This document shows positions 1 through 11,041 of a stretch of DNA of 64,000 nucleotides, piece by piece (within the stretch, counting starts at the first letter, position 1; every line of letters starts with the position of its first letter). This stretch comes from Omphiscola glabra (taxonomy: Eukaryota; Mollusca; Gastropoda; Lymnaeidae): contig OZ024808.1 in the NCBI GenBank assembly GCA_964017045.1, forward strand, positions 16,952,784 through 17,016,783, in the 5' to 3' direction. The position numbers and the translations under genes were made by a program. The notes below the pieces were generated by a model that was not told the origin of the DNA, ran no database searches, and worked only from the letters and a program-made list of their open reading frames with translations.

Positions 1-784
1 AATAATTTATACGAAAAAAAATCACACATTAATAAATATATGAGTCTTTTGTAAACAATTCTTGACTTCTAAACAATTATATCGGTTATATATGATTTAT
101 AAATAAATACCAATTTTGAAAACCCATAAAGATATATTCTATAACCTTTTGTACAGAAAAGCTTTTTTTCTTTTTGACTTTGGTGAAACTTGGAAATATT
201 TTGAAATAAATGTATGTTTTTGGTTTTTCTTTTTCGTTCAAAATGTAAAACTATTTTAGCATTTCTCTTTTGGGATGGATACCTTTTTTGGAAGGAAGTC
301 TTTTTTCTTAATTTTACAAATATTTTATAGTAAATTCATTATTTTTATGTAGTTGATCTCAAAAATATTTTAAAATAATAACTTTAAAAATACATTACTT
401 TTCAATTTTAAAAAAATGTTTGCATACCACACTTAGTCAAGCAGAGACGACGCTTGTACGATGGCTCTTATGTCAAATGACACATAAAATCTTAACTAGC
501 ATCTCTCCCGTTGCTCTGCAGTTAAGTGTTTAATGATGCGAAACTAAATTTAACTACGGTATTTTTAAAAAAAATGCATTCTTGCATTTTGAATTTATCA
601 AAAAATTTCCGGGGCCTATAAAGTTTTAAGTCTAAGCTAAGGAGTATCTCTCGATAAAAAACATACCCTAAGGGATCCCAATTGGACTGAATTTATTTAA
701 TATTGTGCTGGTGGAAGAGTTGGTGATGTCCTGTTATTATCGTTATTTCTAGCGCTTCCCTCCCAAATGTCTGAAATGTTTACA
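1..784. other. AT-rich sequence, no feature seen
   Basis: Poly-A and poly-T rich non-coding sequence. The part nearest 720-784 may be the 3' tail of the reverse transcriptase relic. Nothing else was recognised. Confidence 0.5.
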
Positions 785-1975
785 TCAGTGGCGCTTCATC
801 CCATTTAGGGCCCTGGCCTGCTCCACCCCATTCTTCCATTGGGATCGATCCATCGCTTTACACCTCCATGTGCGAAACCCAACCTTTGTAAGCCCTTCTC
901 TACATCGTCAATCCATCTCAGTCTTGGTCGACCGGTGAGCCGTCTGCCCCTAGGTTTCTGCCTGTAGATCGTTTTTGTTGCTCCAGAATCCGGCATCCTT
1001 TCAATGTGTCCTGCCTAGGGCAGTCTGCCATTTTTTTAATATTGTTGTGACTATGGATGGGTATTTGTACAATTGATATAGCTCTTAGTTTGTACGGATT
1101 CCCAAAACAAAATTGTCTATCATCGGGTCATATATTTAGCAGGTTCTCTGCTTTTCTGGTAGGAACCAAGTCTCACTACTGGTCTTGTGACAGTGGTGTA
1201 TACTTCCTTCTTTGTTCCCTTATCGAGATTTTTGCTTTGAAGTAGCTTTTGTAAATTGAAATAAGAACGGTTTCATGCTGTTATTCGTTCTTGTACATCC
1301 GATTTTATTTCCTCTTGCTTATTTATAGTCACCCCTAGATATTTGAAAGTAGCTACCCTCTCAAAGGCGTAGATGTTCATATTGATGAAGTCATCAATGC
1401 GTATTTCCTGACATTATCATAAATATTGCCTTCGCTTTATTTACATCAAGACCAGCTTTGACCGTCACATCTTCAAGTTCTCTGAAAGTTTTAATTACAT
1501 CATCAATGCTGTTTCTACCAAGTAGCGCTATATCGTCTGTGTAGGCCAGGTATTGCAGTGGCTGGCTTTATAAAGTTCCTTGTGGTTGTTCTGTACCACC
1601 TCTCAGGTGCTCACACGTATGTTTCTAATGCTTTTTTCTAAAGTGATGTTGAAAATGATACACGGATTTCCTTGTCTGAGGCCCAGATTGATTAGGAACT
1701 CCCTCAAGTACTCCCTCTGTACTTTGATTCTACTTTTGTAGTTATCCATCGTCATATGTATGAGTCGGGTAAGTTTGTTAAGGACTCCACGTTCCAGCAC
1801 AGCATCGTTCATGTATTTCCTGTCTATGCTATCATAACCTGATTTGTAGTCCACATATAGTTGGTGTATGTTGATGTATTCTTAGCATTTTTCTACGAGA
1901 CATCTAACAGTAAATATATGAACGTTTGAAATGCCCCTTCACACATTGTCTTAAAGATAGATTGAATACAGTGCA
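785..1975 (-). pseudogene. Decayed non-LTR retrotransposon reverse transcriptase
   Basis: Conceptual translation across at least two frame changes gives successive reverse transcriptase blocks in the right order. They are IHQLYVDYKSGYDSIDRKYM (1795-1885), LRQGNPCIIFNITLEKSI (1620-1690), the catalytic block as YTDDIALLGRNSIDDV (1495-1550), YLGVTINK (about 1310-1345), and the C-terminal RPRLRWIDDVEKGLQRLG with VEQARALNGMKRH before a stop at 785-787. Frame changes and internal stops show it is dead. The family is LINE-like, and I do not assign a clade. Confidence 0.85.
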
Positions 1976-2553
1976 TGATACCCTCACTAGGTAACTCTTG
2001 TTACCAGTGAAATATCCGCATCAACACCAGGAACAGAAACATTGCAAATCCCATCTACATTCATAGGAGCCATAATGATCAATAAATTGATCGTGGGCCC
2101 TTAATAGACAGAAAAAGAAGAAGAAATATTTGCACCACAATGCATCACTGCATTTTGAATTTATTATTTTTAAATTAAGGTGACCCCTGCCCTCACTTTT
2201 GCTCAAACTCTTCGGATGCCTCAATTTCTGCTCCCCCCCCCCTTTTTTTTTTCCTTGACGTCGATCAATGTGACTACCGGGTTGAATCTATTCTTGTGTC
2301 GAATGATTTTCTTCGGACACCACAACCAGAATGAATTTAGTTTGTGTCTGGCACTGGTCGCCATAATGCCTCCCCCGACTCTTGAAAAATTATTTCCCCC
2401 GATCAAATGAAAGTCTTATCAAAACATTCGAATCATGTATACTCCAAAATGCACCTTTTGATTGTTAAACAATCACACATTTTCTGCTGCCCTACTTCCC
2501 GATAAAAATTATTTGCCATGACAGCCAAATTTGGTGCTGATATATACACTGCC
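1976..2553. other. Non-coding, homopolymer-rich
   Basis: Contains a C run followed by a T run near 2231-2251. No open frame with recognisable homology on either strand. Confidence 0.4.
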
Positions 2554-2893
2554 CAGCGGCGTGCCTAGTGTTAGCGCCACCCTAGGTGGGTTAACTTTTT
2601 TGCCACGCTACCTTTCTCGATAGAAACTCTGCAGATGTCCGAAAATCCCGCCGCTCTATCTAAAGAAAAAGTGACACCTGGGAAGACCAAATGTTCGCCC
2701 CCCACTTCTACGTCACTGACGTGAGTCTTTGATGACAGGGGACAAGATTCATTTTTACACCCCCCCCCCCCCCCCCCCGCTAAACTCTGAAACCTATTAT
2801 TTTCATCCAGTAACATTATAGCCCATTAGATGCCCCCGCTATTCTGGCGCCAGGGGACATATGTCCAATCTGCCACCCTTAGCTACGCCTCTG
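2554..2893. mobile_element. MITE-like element with CAG.GGCGTAGC ends
   Basis: Starts CAGCGGCGTGCCTAG and ends with the complement of CAGAGGCGTAGCTAAGGG, forming diverged inverted ends about 340 bp apart. It has no coding capacity and contains an 18-nt C run (about 2761-2778). A second element with the same ends lies at 32,299-32,718. No clear target duplication. Superfamily not assigned. Confidence 0.5.
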
Positions 2894-3082
2894 GAAAAAC
2901 TGGCACTGCCCCCCCGAACGTCAAAAGTGCCCCCTCGGGGGAAAATTTCTGAAAGAAACACTGCTTACAATATAAAATAGCATTAATATAGCTTGCTGTT
3001 GGAAAGTAGTCCTACGGACTAATTCTTGGGGCGCATTTTCTATGACACACTAAGGCGGCAGTGTCAGATATTTTAAGATTCT

Positions 3083-3436
3083 CCAAGCTGGCATAACTGC
3101 AATCCCTTGATGTGTATGTAAAGTGTCCAAGTTGACATAACTGCAATCCCTTGATGTGTATGGAAAGTGTCCAAGTTGACATAACTGCAATCCCTTGATG
3201 TGTATGTATGTAAAGTGTCCAAGTTGACATAACTGCAATTCCTTGATGTGTATGTAAAGTGTCCAAGTTGACATAACTGCAATCCCTTGATGTGTATGGA
3301 AAGTGTCCAAGTTGACATAACTGCAATCCCTTGATGTGTATGGAAAGTGTCCAAGCTGACCTAACTGCAATCCCTTGATGTGTATGTAAAGTGTCCAAGC
3401 TGGCATAACTGCAATCCCTTGATGTGTATGGAAAAG
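3083..3436. repeat. Minisatellite, 44-bp unit, about 8 copies
   Basis: Each unit contains AACTGCAATCCCTTGATGTG. One unit carries a 4-bp duplication (TATG). Long minus-strand frames run through it only because the sequence is repeated. Confidence 0.95.
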
Positions 3437-3751
3437 TGTGTTTAGGTAAGTCAGCTTTAACTGTGAGGTTGTCATATATGTAATTGATATTCAGATTCAG
3501 AGCCAGTTTGTTTGTAACCAAGCACCATAAATACCAATTAGCAAAACAAACAGAACGGAGCATTCCAATTTATTAAAGAACAGACAAGTGGATTCTAGAA
3601 CATATTGTATTTTTTATTCACATAAACTTTTTTAAAATGTGATATTTTGATTTCTTGGTACTTTGAAAAGAAATACGTACCGGTAAGCTAAATATTAACT
3701 AGGGCTTCTAATGCTTAACAGAGGAACTGTTGTGTCACACATTCCTCTTGA

Positions 3752-4640
3752 ATATAAGACAGAGTTAACCTAGCCATCAACGTGTCAGACTGAGATAACT
3801 TAGCCATCAACATGTCAGACTGAGTTAACTTAGCCATCAACGTGTCAGACTGAGTTAAATTAGCCATCAACGTGTCAGACTGAGATAACCTAGCCATCAA
3901 CATGTTAGACTGAGATAACTTAGCCATCAACGTGTCAGACTGAGATAACCTAGCCATCAACATGTTAGACTGAGATAACTTAGCCATCAACATGTCAGAC
4001 TGAGTTAACCTAGCCATCAACATGTTAGACTGAGATAACTTAGCCATCAACGTGTCAGACTGAGATAACCTAGCCATCAACATGTTAGACTGAGATAACT
4101 TAGCCATCAACGTGTCAGACTGAGATAACCTAGCCAACAACGTGTCAGACTGAGATAACTTAGCCATCAACGTGTCAGACTGAGATAACTTAGCCATCAA
4201 CATGTCAGACTGAGATAACCTAGCCATCAACATTTCAGACTGAGATAACCTAGCCATCAACGTGTCAGACTGAGATAACCTAGCCATCAACGTGTCAGAC
4301 TGAGTTAACTTAGCCATCAACGTGTCAGACTGAGTTAAATTAGCCATCAACATGTCAGACTGAGATAACGTAGCCATCAACATGTCAGACTGAGTTAACT
4401 TAGCCATCAACGTGTCAGACTGAGTTAAATTAGCCATCAACGTGTCAGACTGAGATAACCTAGCCATCAACATGTCAGACTGAGGTAACTTAGCCATCAA
4501 CATGTCAGACTGAGTTAACCTAGCCATCATCATGTCACACCATGTTAACTTGGCCATCAACATTTAGAAGTACGACGGAGTTAACTCAGCCATCAACATG
4601 TCAGACTGAGTTAACCTAGCCATCATCATCATGTCAGATA
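3752..4640. repeat. Minisatellite, 30-bp unit, about 29 copies
   Basis: Units contain TTAGCCATCAACGTGTCAGA. Variants at two positions (CGTGTC/CATGTC/CATGTT and GATAA/GTTAA) recur in alternating pairs, so the array has partly expanded as dimers. Because 30 is a multiple of three, a 282-codon minus frame stays open. It is an artefact. Confidence 0.97.
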
Positions 4641-6165
4641 GCTCAGTCAACAAGGAATGGTGCTATGATGAGTGATCACCCAACACAACACATACACTGC
4701 ACTTGTACAGTGAGCAAATGATTATGTAGAATAGACAAACACAGAAGCACACCACTTTTAATTAGAACCACATGAAGAATGTATCTCTTAACATAAATAA
4801 AAGATCATTATCAACAAAATAACTACAATATTATACATTCATAAAATGCCTGACTTTGACAGCTACTTCCATTCATGCCCCTGGAAAAAAAAACATGGCT
4901 TTTTACATGAGAGGAAGTCAGGTGATGCTTCGTGGGGGTATTATGGGACAAACTAATTTCACTCCATTATTATTTTTAACTGATTATTTGAGGTTTTCAA
5001 TAATTTAATTAAGTACTGTATATATTAAAAAAATTTAAAATCCTTTTTGAGTGTTATCGTCTTTTTTTTAAAAAGCCAATTTGATTTTTTACTTATAACA
5101 TAATTAAGGTTGCTGCATGATGCCCTCTCAATAAGTCTGAGGTTCTTTGCAAATGTACTGCTATCAACTGTAGATGTTATACCAGAATTTCAAAATATGT
5201 TACAGAATCACACAGCCATTGGTCATAGTTAGAGCAGCTCATGATCAGAAAGAAGACAAACTTTGTTACAAACGACCACACAAACATGTCTTGACAAAAC
5301 TAAAGGATTTAATGTTATTACATCAGCTTATCATGTCTTCAGTTTCAACAGCTCAAGATCAAAATGTCGCCCACCAGTGGTCTGCACCACCTGCACGTAA
5401 TGTTCCTTGTTCATTGCAACAATGCAAACCAATTAATTTTTGTTGGATCTATCCAAACCTGAACTTTCAGGTGAAATTTCAGGCAACAAGAACAAAAATA
5501 AAACTTTGACGTTTGATCATTATTTTTTACAATTATTGATTTTTAATTAATCTGAACTCAAAAGTCAATTCAACCTGGCTGCTTATGGACAACTCAACAT
5601 CCGTGCTTATAGACAACATATATTTCCTCTAATTATCAAAAGTCAACATTTTGAACATAATAATATTTGATGTTGAGACAGGTCAGTTCTAAAAAAAAAG
5701 GAAACTTTTTAAACTTTAAATATGGTTTGTATGGTTTTAATACACATTTTGATTTTGAACAAATTGTTATGATTGTTGAAAATTTTATACAATCCAGTAG
5801 TAACGTCCAGGTAAACAAAAATGTTTGAGCATTTCATCATTCAATATTTTATGTTAAATTTAAACATTAATTAATCATTAATCATGTAAAATGTTTGGCC
5901 AGACTCTCCAGTTTACGGTTATGTGGTTTGATATTGTCATAACAATTGTATCTAGTGCACGTTAAGAAGCAAGTAAATTGTTCCCACAGTTTATATTCTA
6001 CAGAGCAGGAGCTCATCCGGGGACGGATACATGGATTGTTATTGATACATCCGGATGTTTGTTTCATGGGCTCAGTAACGATGTGATTATAAACTCTGAT
6101 TAATATTTGACCCCATTATCTCAAAAGCTTATATTATAGCACTCAACAGCATGACCTTAAGAACA
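4641..6165. other. Non-coding, AT-rich
   Basis: About 1.5 kb downstream of the GPSM2 gene, with poly-A and poly-T tracts. The longest open frame (5174-5509, plus) shows no domain. No repeat or RNA gene seen. Confidence 0.5.
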
Positions 6166-6387
6166 AAACAGCACACCAGACATTCTCAAGATTTCCTTTA
6201 AGTCCCACAAACAGCACAGCAGACATTCTCAAGACTTCACTTTAAGTCACACAAACAGCACAGCAGACATTCTCAAGACTTCACTTTAAGTCACACAAAC
6301 AGCACATCAGACATTCTCAAGACTTCACTTTTAAGCCACACAAACAGCACAGCAGACATTCTCAAGACTTCACTTTTAAGCCACATA
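6166..6387. repeat. Minisatellite, 44/45-bp unit, 5 copies
   Basis: Units contain CAGACATTCTCAAGACTTCA. Two of the five units carry one extra T, giving 45 bp. The first unit is the most diverged. Confidence 0.92.
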
Positions 6388-6988
6388 AATATCATATTAT
6401 CTGTATCAATTTTGAAAAAAAAATTGTTTGACTTGTACTTCACACCTGACTAGCAAAGTATGTCTGGTGCACACATGGGGCACCCCACACAATGAACACA
6501 CACATTATTAAGTAGTTACATTTCAAATAAAATAACACTTGCATCAAGAGTTGTAAATCTGATGAAGGCAAAAAAGTGTCAACCAATTATTATAAGTACA
6601 TTGTAACTGTGTACGGCAGTTGTAAAATGCAAACTGGTATCCAAAAGAAGAAAAATTCAACGAAAACATTTGATTATAAAAATTTTTTTTTGTTTAAATT
6701 GCCACACAGCAAATTATGAAAAATAGTCAAATATATAGAAGGACATTTTTAATTTTAGAAGAAGGGTGTCGAGTTAAGTAACCTTTGCACGTATTAAACA
6801 TAATTTGTACAGTTTTTCTTTATTTTTTTTTACATATCCAATACATATATGAAATCATAATTTGAATGTGAAGAGACAGATCAGCAATGGTCATCTAAAG
6901 TGGCCCAAAGAAACTAAGATCAACATAGATATTCATCAATGCAATCATAAGACATGCAAAGAAACAAGTCAACAACATCCACAGTGCA

Positions 6989-7557
6989 ACAGGTGGCAGA
7001 TCAAACACCTACCAGAGGCAGATCAAACAACTACCAGAGGCAGATCAAACAACTACCAAAGGCAGATCAAACACCTACCAGAGGCAGATCAAACAACAAC
7101 CAGTGGCAGATCAAACACCTACCAGTGGCAGATCAAACAACTACCAGAGGCAGATCAAATAACTACCAGAGGCAGATCAAACAACTACCAGTGGCAGATC
7201 AAACAACTACCAGAGGCAGATCAAACAACTACCAGAGGCAGATCAAACAACTACCAGAGGCAGATCAAACAACTACCAGAGGCAGATCAAACACCTACCA
7301 GAGGCAGATCAAACACCTACCAGAGGCAGGGGTCAAACACCTACCAGAGGCAGATCAAACACCTACCAGAGGCAGATCAAACACCTACCAGAGGCAGATC
7401 AAACACCTACCAGAGGCAGGGGTCAAACACCTACCAGAGGCAGATCAAACACCTACCAGAGGCAGGGGTCAAACACCTACCAGAGGCAGATCAAACACCT
7501 ACCAGAGGCAGGGGTCAAACACCTACCAGAGGCAGATCAAACACCTACCAGAGGCAG
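6989..7557. repeat. Minisatellite, 22-bp unit, about 25 copies
   Basis: Units contain CAGATCAAACACCTACCAGA. A 24-bp variant with GGGG inserted (CAGGGGTCAAAC) appears four times, only in the right third (7326 on), and is spaced by 22-bp units, which suggests block amplification. Two overlapping plus-strand frames of over 200 codons are artefacts of the repeat. Confidence 0.97.
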
Positions 7558-8336
7558 CATATTACATACAGCTGGTGTTAGTTGGCATCTGACTCCCAGT
7601 AGAACTCCTGGTGTGGAGACAGCACACGCTTGGATGGGATAGTTTTCTACTCAAGATAAAAATAGACATACCACATGATATGACTTATTCCAAGTTTGTG
7701 TGACATATTTATGCAACCCTAATTGTTGAACCAAATACTTCAACTACCAAGACCTGTAAATATGAGGCAGGGGGTTGGGGGGGGGGGGGTGTGATTGTCC
7801 CCCATCAAGGCCACCCACCCCAACTAAAAGTGTTCAAGACATTCAAGGTTTTATTTTCTTTAATTTTCTTTATTTACATTTTTTTAAAAATAGGAATTAA
7901 ATATCATCGAGTTTAAAAGATTAACATTGAAGCTGTGCCGCTGCACACTCATCTCAAATGTGTAGATTAGAATGTGCCGTCTACAAAATATGAACAGTTA
8001 ATACACAGAATCCAGTTTTCAATGTCTCAAATTTAAATCTCAAACTTTCACGTAAACCGTTGTTTTCATCGTTAATTTGAGATTCCCAAAGCTGTTTAAA
8101 GGCTAATTATAGCCATATAAATAGATTTCATTACTTTCAGAACATTTTATTGATTCATGTTTGGTATATAAAAATAAGTCGTATAAAATATGCTTAAATG
8201 AATTATTAATTTGGCAATCTGGATATAAATATATGAGATTATGATTAAGAAGTATAACAGCAAGTAGTTCGATATTATCTGATCGATTACTTGATAAAAC
8301 AATCCCCACTGACAGGGTATCAACAAATAATGATCT
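7558..8336. other. Non-coding with a G run
   Basis: A run of about ten G preceded by GGGGTT lies near 7770-7790 and is followed by C-rich sequence. Otherwise AT-rich, no gene. Confidence 0.4.
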
Positions 8337-8543
8337 TATTGCTTCCTTTATATTACCCGACACTCCCTCTGGTTTCTTGCAGAACATACCAATGTCTACC
8401 TTATATTACCCATCACTCCTTCTGGTTTCTTGCACAACATATCAATATCCACCTTATATTACCCATCATTCCCTCTGTTTTATCGCAGAACATATCAATG
8501 TCTACCTTATATTACCCATACATTCACTCTGGTTTCTAAAACA
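8337..8543. repeat. Minisatellite, 53-bp unit, about 4 copies
   Basis: Units contain CTTATATTACCCATCA followed by CTCTGGTTTCTTGCA. Copies are about 85% alike by eye. Confidence 0.88.
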
Positions 8544-8624
8544 ACATGTCAATGTCAACAACATCTATGTACATTATTATTTTGTTTCAACACTTGGTTA
8601 TACAAGGCAGGTTATAAGAAAAAA

Positions 8625-8733
8625 CATCTAAGCAATGTGTGTGGGGCATATGAGCCATTCTCATTAAGCAATGTGAGCTAGGCACATGAGCCATTCTCAT
8701 TAAGCAATGTGAGCTAGGCATATGAGCCATTCT
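8625..8733. repeat. Tandem repeat, 36-bp unit, 3 copies
   Basis: Units contain AGCAATGTGAGCTAGGCA and TGAGCCATTCTCATTA. A separate 31-bp direct duplication (GACTTGAAATACATGTCAAG) follows at about 8823-8882. Confidence 0.88.
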
Positions 8734-8882
8734 AAGTCACCACTCAACAATGGATGACTCTAAGAAAACTTTTAAAACTGATCAGATTTATCTCTAGACC
8801 AACAGCTGGGGCATGAAATACATGTCAAGTCAAATAAGATGACTTGAAATACATGTCAAGTCAAATAAGTTGACTTGATATC

Positions 8883-9603
8883 AAAATAGGTATGAAGTTT
8901 TTTTTTTTCAAGAATAATTAAAACTTTATAAAGGTAATTTCCAATGCACATTTGTAAGTTTGGATACGAATGGCCTCGTCACTCTGAACATAAGTGTTTT
9001 GTTTATCTTTGCCTGGACATAAATCACCCGGACAGGATGATTATAACAACAGTAACGCAACTAACTGAACCTATGAGACTGTTATCTATGTTAAATAAAA
9101 GTGTACTGATGAATACAGTTCCAGGTATTGATGAAACAACTACAAACATTGAATGTGCATTAAAAACAGGAATCTAATCACTCCCAGCATAATGTATAAA
9201 TAAACAGCCATTGGATTAGCCACTGCCTTTCTACTAAATTAGTCACTGCCTTGCTATTGGATTAGCCACCCCCTGGCTAAAGACACTGAACAAAGAAACT
9301 TGTGGTTATGAATGTCATAGCAGAGTTATTATGGTACGTATCATCACCATGTTGTGTACAATGTATACATCATCACCACGTTGTGTACAAATCTCACTAG
9401 ATAAGAGCACGGAAATGAACACAGCAATCTCAATGTGAATGAATCCCGCATACAGTTCATCGAGGTCACACTTGAGAGGTGGCCACCAATACAACCAAAG
9501 CACACAGAGCCTGTGTTTTACTGTTGCTGCTCAAGCTGTGCACCTCGTTGAGAGAATCTGTTGCAATCGAATATAAAGCACTGAATTCTACGGTGAGCCA
9601 GGA
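8883..9603. other. Non-coding with small duplications
   Basis: Holds a two-to-three-copy motif GGATTAGCCACTGCC at 9213-9275 and a doubled ATCATCACCACGTTGTGTAC at 9340-9390. No gene recognised. Confidence 0.45.
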
Positions 9604-10050
9604 ATGTAACAGGTGTCTCATGATCAGTCCAGTTGGACCGGTGATTCAACTAGTTCAGGACAAGAGGCAAGTGTCACTCATGATCAGTCCAGTTGGTCCG
9701 TTGATACAACTAGTTCAGGACAAGAGGTTCCGGTGATTCAACTAGTTCAGGACAAGCGGCAAGTGTCACTCTTGATCAGTCCAGTTGGGCCGGTGATTCA
9801 ACTAGTTCAGGACAAGAGGCAAGTGTCACTCTTGATCAGTCCAGTTGGGCCGGTTATTCAACTAGTTCAGGACAAGAGGCAAGTGTCACTCATGATCAGT
9901 CCAGTTGGTCCGTTGATACAACTAGTTCAGGACAAGAGGTTCCGGTGATTCAACTAGTTCAGGACAAGCGGCAAGTGTCACTCATGATCAGTCCAGTTGG
10001 TCCAGTGATACAACTAGTTCAGGACAAGAGGCAAGTGTCACACAATGACG
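9604..10050. repeat. Minisatellite, 60-bp unit with shortened units
   Basis: Units contain GATTCAACTAGTTCAGGACA and GTGTCACTCATGATCAGTCC. Some units lack the middle part and join directly through GAGGTTCCGGTGATTC (9725 and 9936), so the full and short forms are arranged as a repeated block. Confidence 0.92.
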
Positions 10051-10087
10051 AAACACCAAGCTAAATTATTTAAAAGTTGAAAAAACA

Positions 10088-10160
10088 AACTGCAGGTTGT
10101 CCACTTTACAACAACCCAGTAAAATGTTGGTTGTCCACTTTACAACAACCCAATAAAATA
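10088..10160. repeat. 34-bp direct duplication
   Basis: Two tandem copies of a unit containing TTGTCCACTTTACAACAACC, just beyond the likely end of GPSM2. Confidence 0.8.
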
Positions 10161-10514
10161 TTGGCTTTGATTTCACTGCATGGTAAACCCAAAGCAAATG
10201 CTTCAGACACAGACCTGACATCTGCCTCAAAGCTTGAAAAATGTACACACACAGTCAGAATTAAAAACCGGTTGGCAATGCTCTGCTTAAGGAAAAACAG
10301 AAGGAAAAAAAAAATAGTTTTTTGAATTTTCTGGAATCCTGCACAGATTAAAAATGTGTTTTTGATAAAATGGATAAAGTAAAAACTTATTTTAAAAGTA
10401 AAAGCCTTAATCTAAAACAAAAGATTATTTTCTAAATTAAACCCATGTTAAAAACAAGTTTGGAATGTCCATCTTTTGTGTTTAGAATTAGAAACTTTAT
10501 CTGTAGAACAGTTC

Positions 10515-10849
10515 TGTTTATTTCCCTTTGCATCTGCATCCAAAGAAGCCCGTCTTTACTATGATTACTTCCCTTTCAACATTTCATTCAACTTTAGTGA
10601 CCTTTTTTTTCCTCTTAACAAAATCATGCTTACAATCCATCTTAAAAACAATGTTTACCCTCAACAGATTAGGAAACAGAGGTCCAATGTGGTGTAGAGA
10701 TCTCTAACACAAGTCCATCTTGACATCTCATTAAAACAAAACAGTGCACATGATTTGTTTTTTTTTTTAAACTGTTAAAAGAAAATCTGGCCATTTGCCC
10801 CATGCCAAAAATGTCAACAAATGAAAAGCTGTTATGTCAAGTTAAAACA
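10515..10849 (-). other. Likely GPSM2 3' UTR with AATAAA
   Basis: Downstream of the stop codon the minus strand is AT-rich, without other coding signal. The first AATAAA on this strand is at 10522-10517, about 330 nt after the stop, so it is the likeliest polyadenylation signal. There is no direct evidence for a cleavage site. Confidence 0.35.
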
Positions 10850-11041
10850 CTATGTGCCTTTCTTCTTTTTCTTGCCGGGCGTAGCGGCCCCGGTTGGATT
10901 TCTCTGGGGCAGATCTGACCTCTGCTCGTCTATCCTACTGGACTGGACACGCATGATCAGGCTGAGGAAATCTTCATCAGGCACTGTGGGGGCGGACAGC
11001 TCTTGGGGCAAGGAGCTTCGCTGGTCCTCTAAGCGCGTTGC
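10850..11041 (-). CDS. GPSM2: GPSM2 last coding exon, GoLoco 3 end and GoLoco 4
   Basis: Follows CTTCTAAAAG, phase 0. ATRLEDQR completes GoLoco 3, and DFLSLIMRVQSSRIDEQR is GoLoco 4. The protein ends GKKKKKGT before TAG (10852-10850). An intron splitting GoLoco 3 between the glutamine and the arginine finger is visible directly. The basic tail has no assigned role. Confidence 0.95.
   Translation of the reverse strand, partial: ATRLEDQRSSLPQELSAPTVPDEDFLSLIMRVQSSRIDEQRSDLPQRNPTGAATPGKKKKKGT

Noticed and set aside
3715..4563. 282-codon minus-strand open frame of ten-residue repeats (MLMAKLSQSD type)
   Set aside because: It comes from a 30-bp minisatellite whose period is a multiple of three, with no splice or start context. 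Other frames stay open for the same reason.
6862..7592. Two overlapping plus frames of over 200 codons
   Set aside because: Both read through the same 22/24-bp repeat. Overlap in two frames shows repeat artefact.
8944..9177. 77-codon plus frame
   Set aside because: No domain or homology recognised, and composition matches surrounding non-coding sequence.
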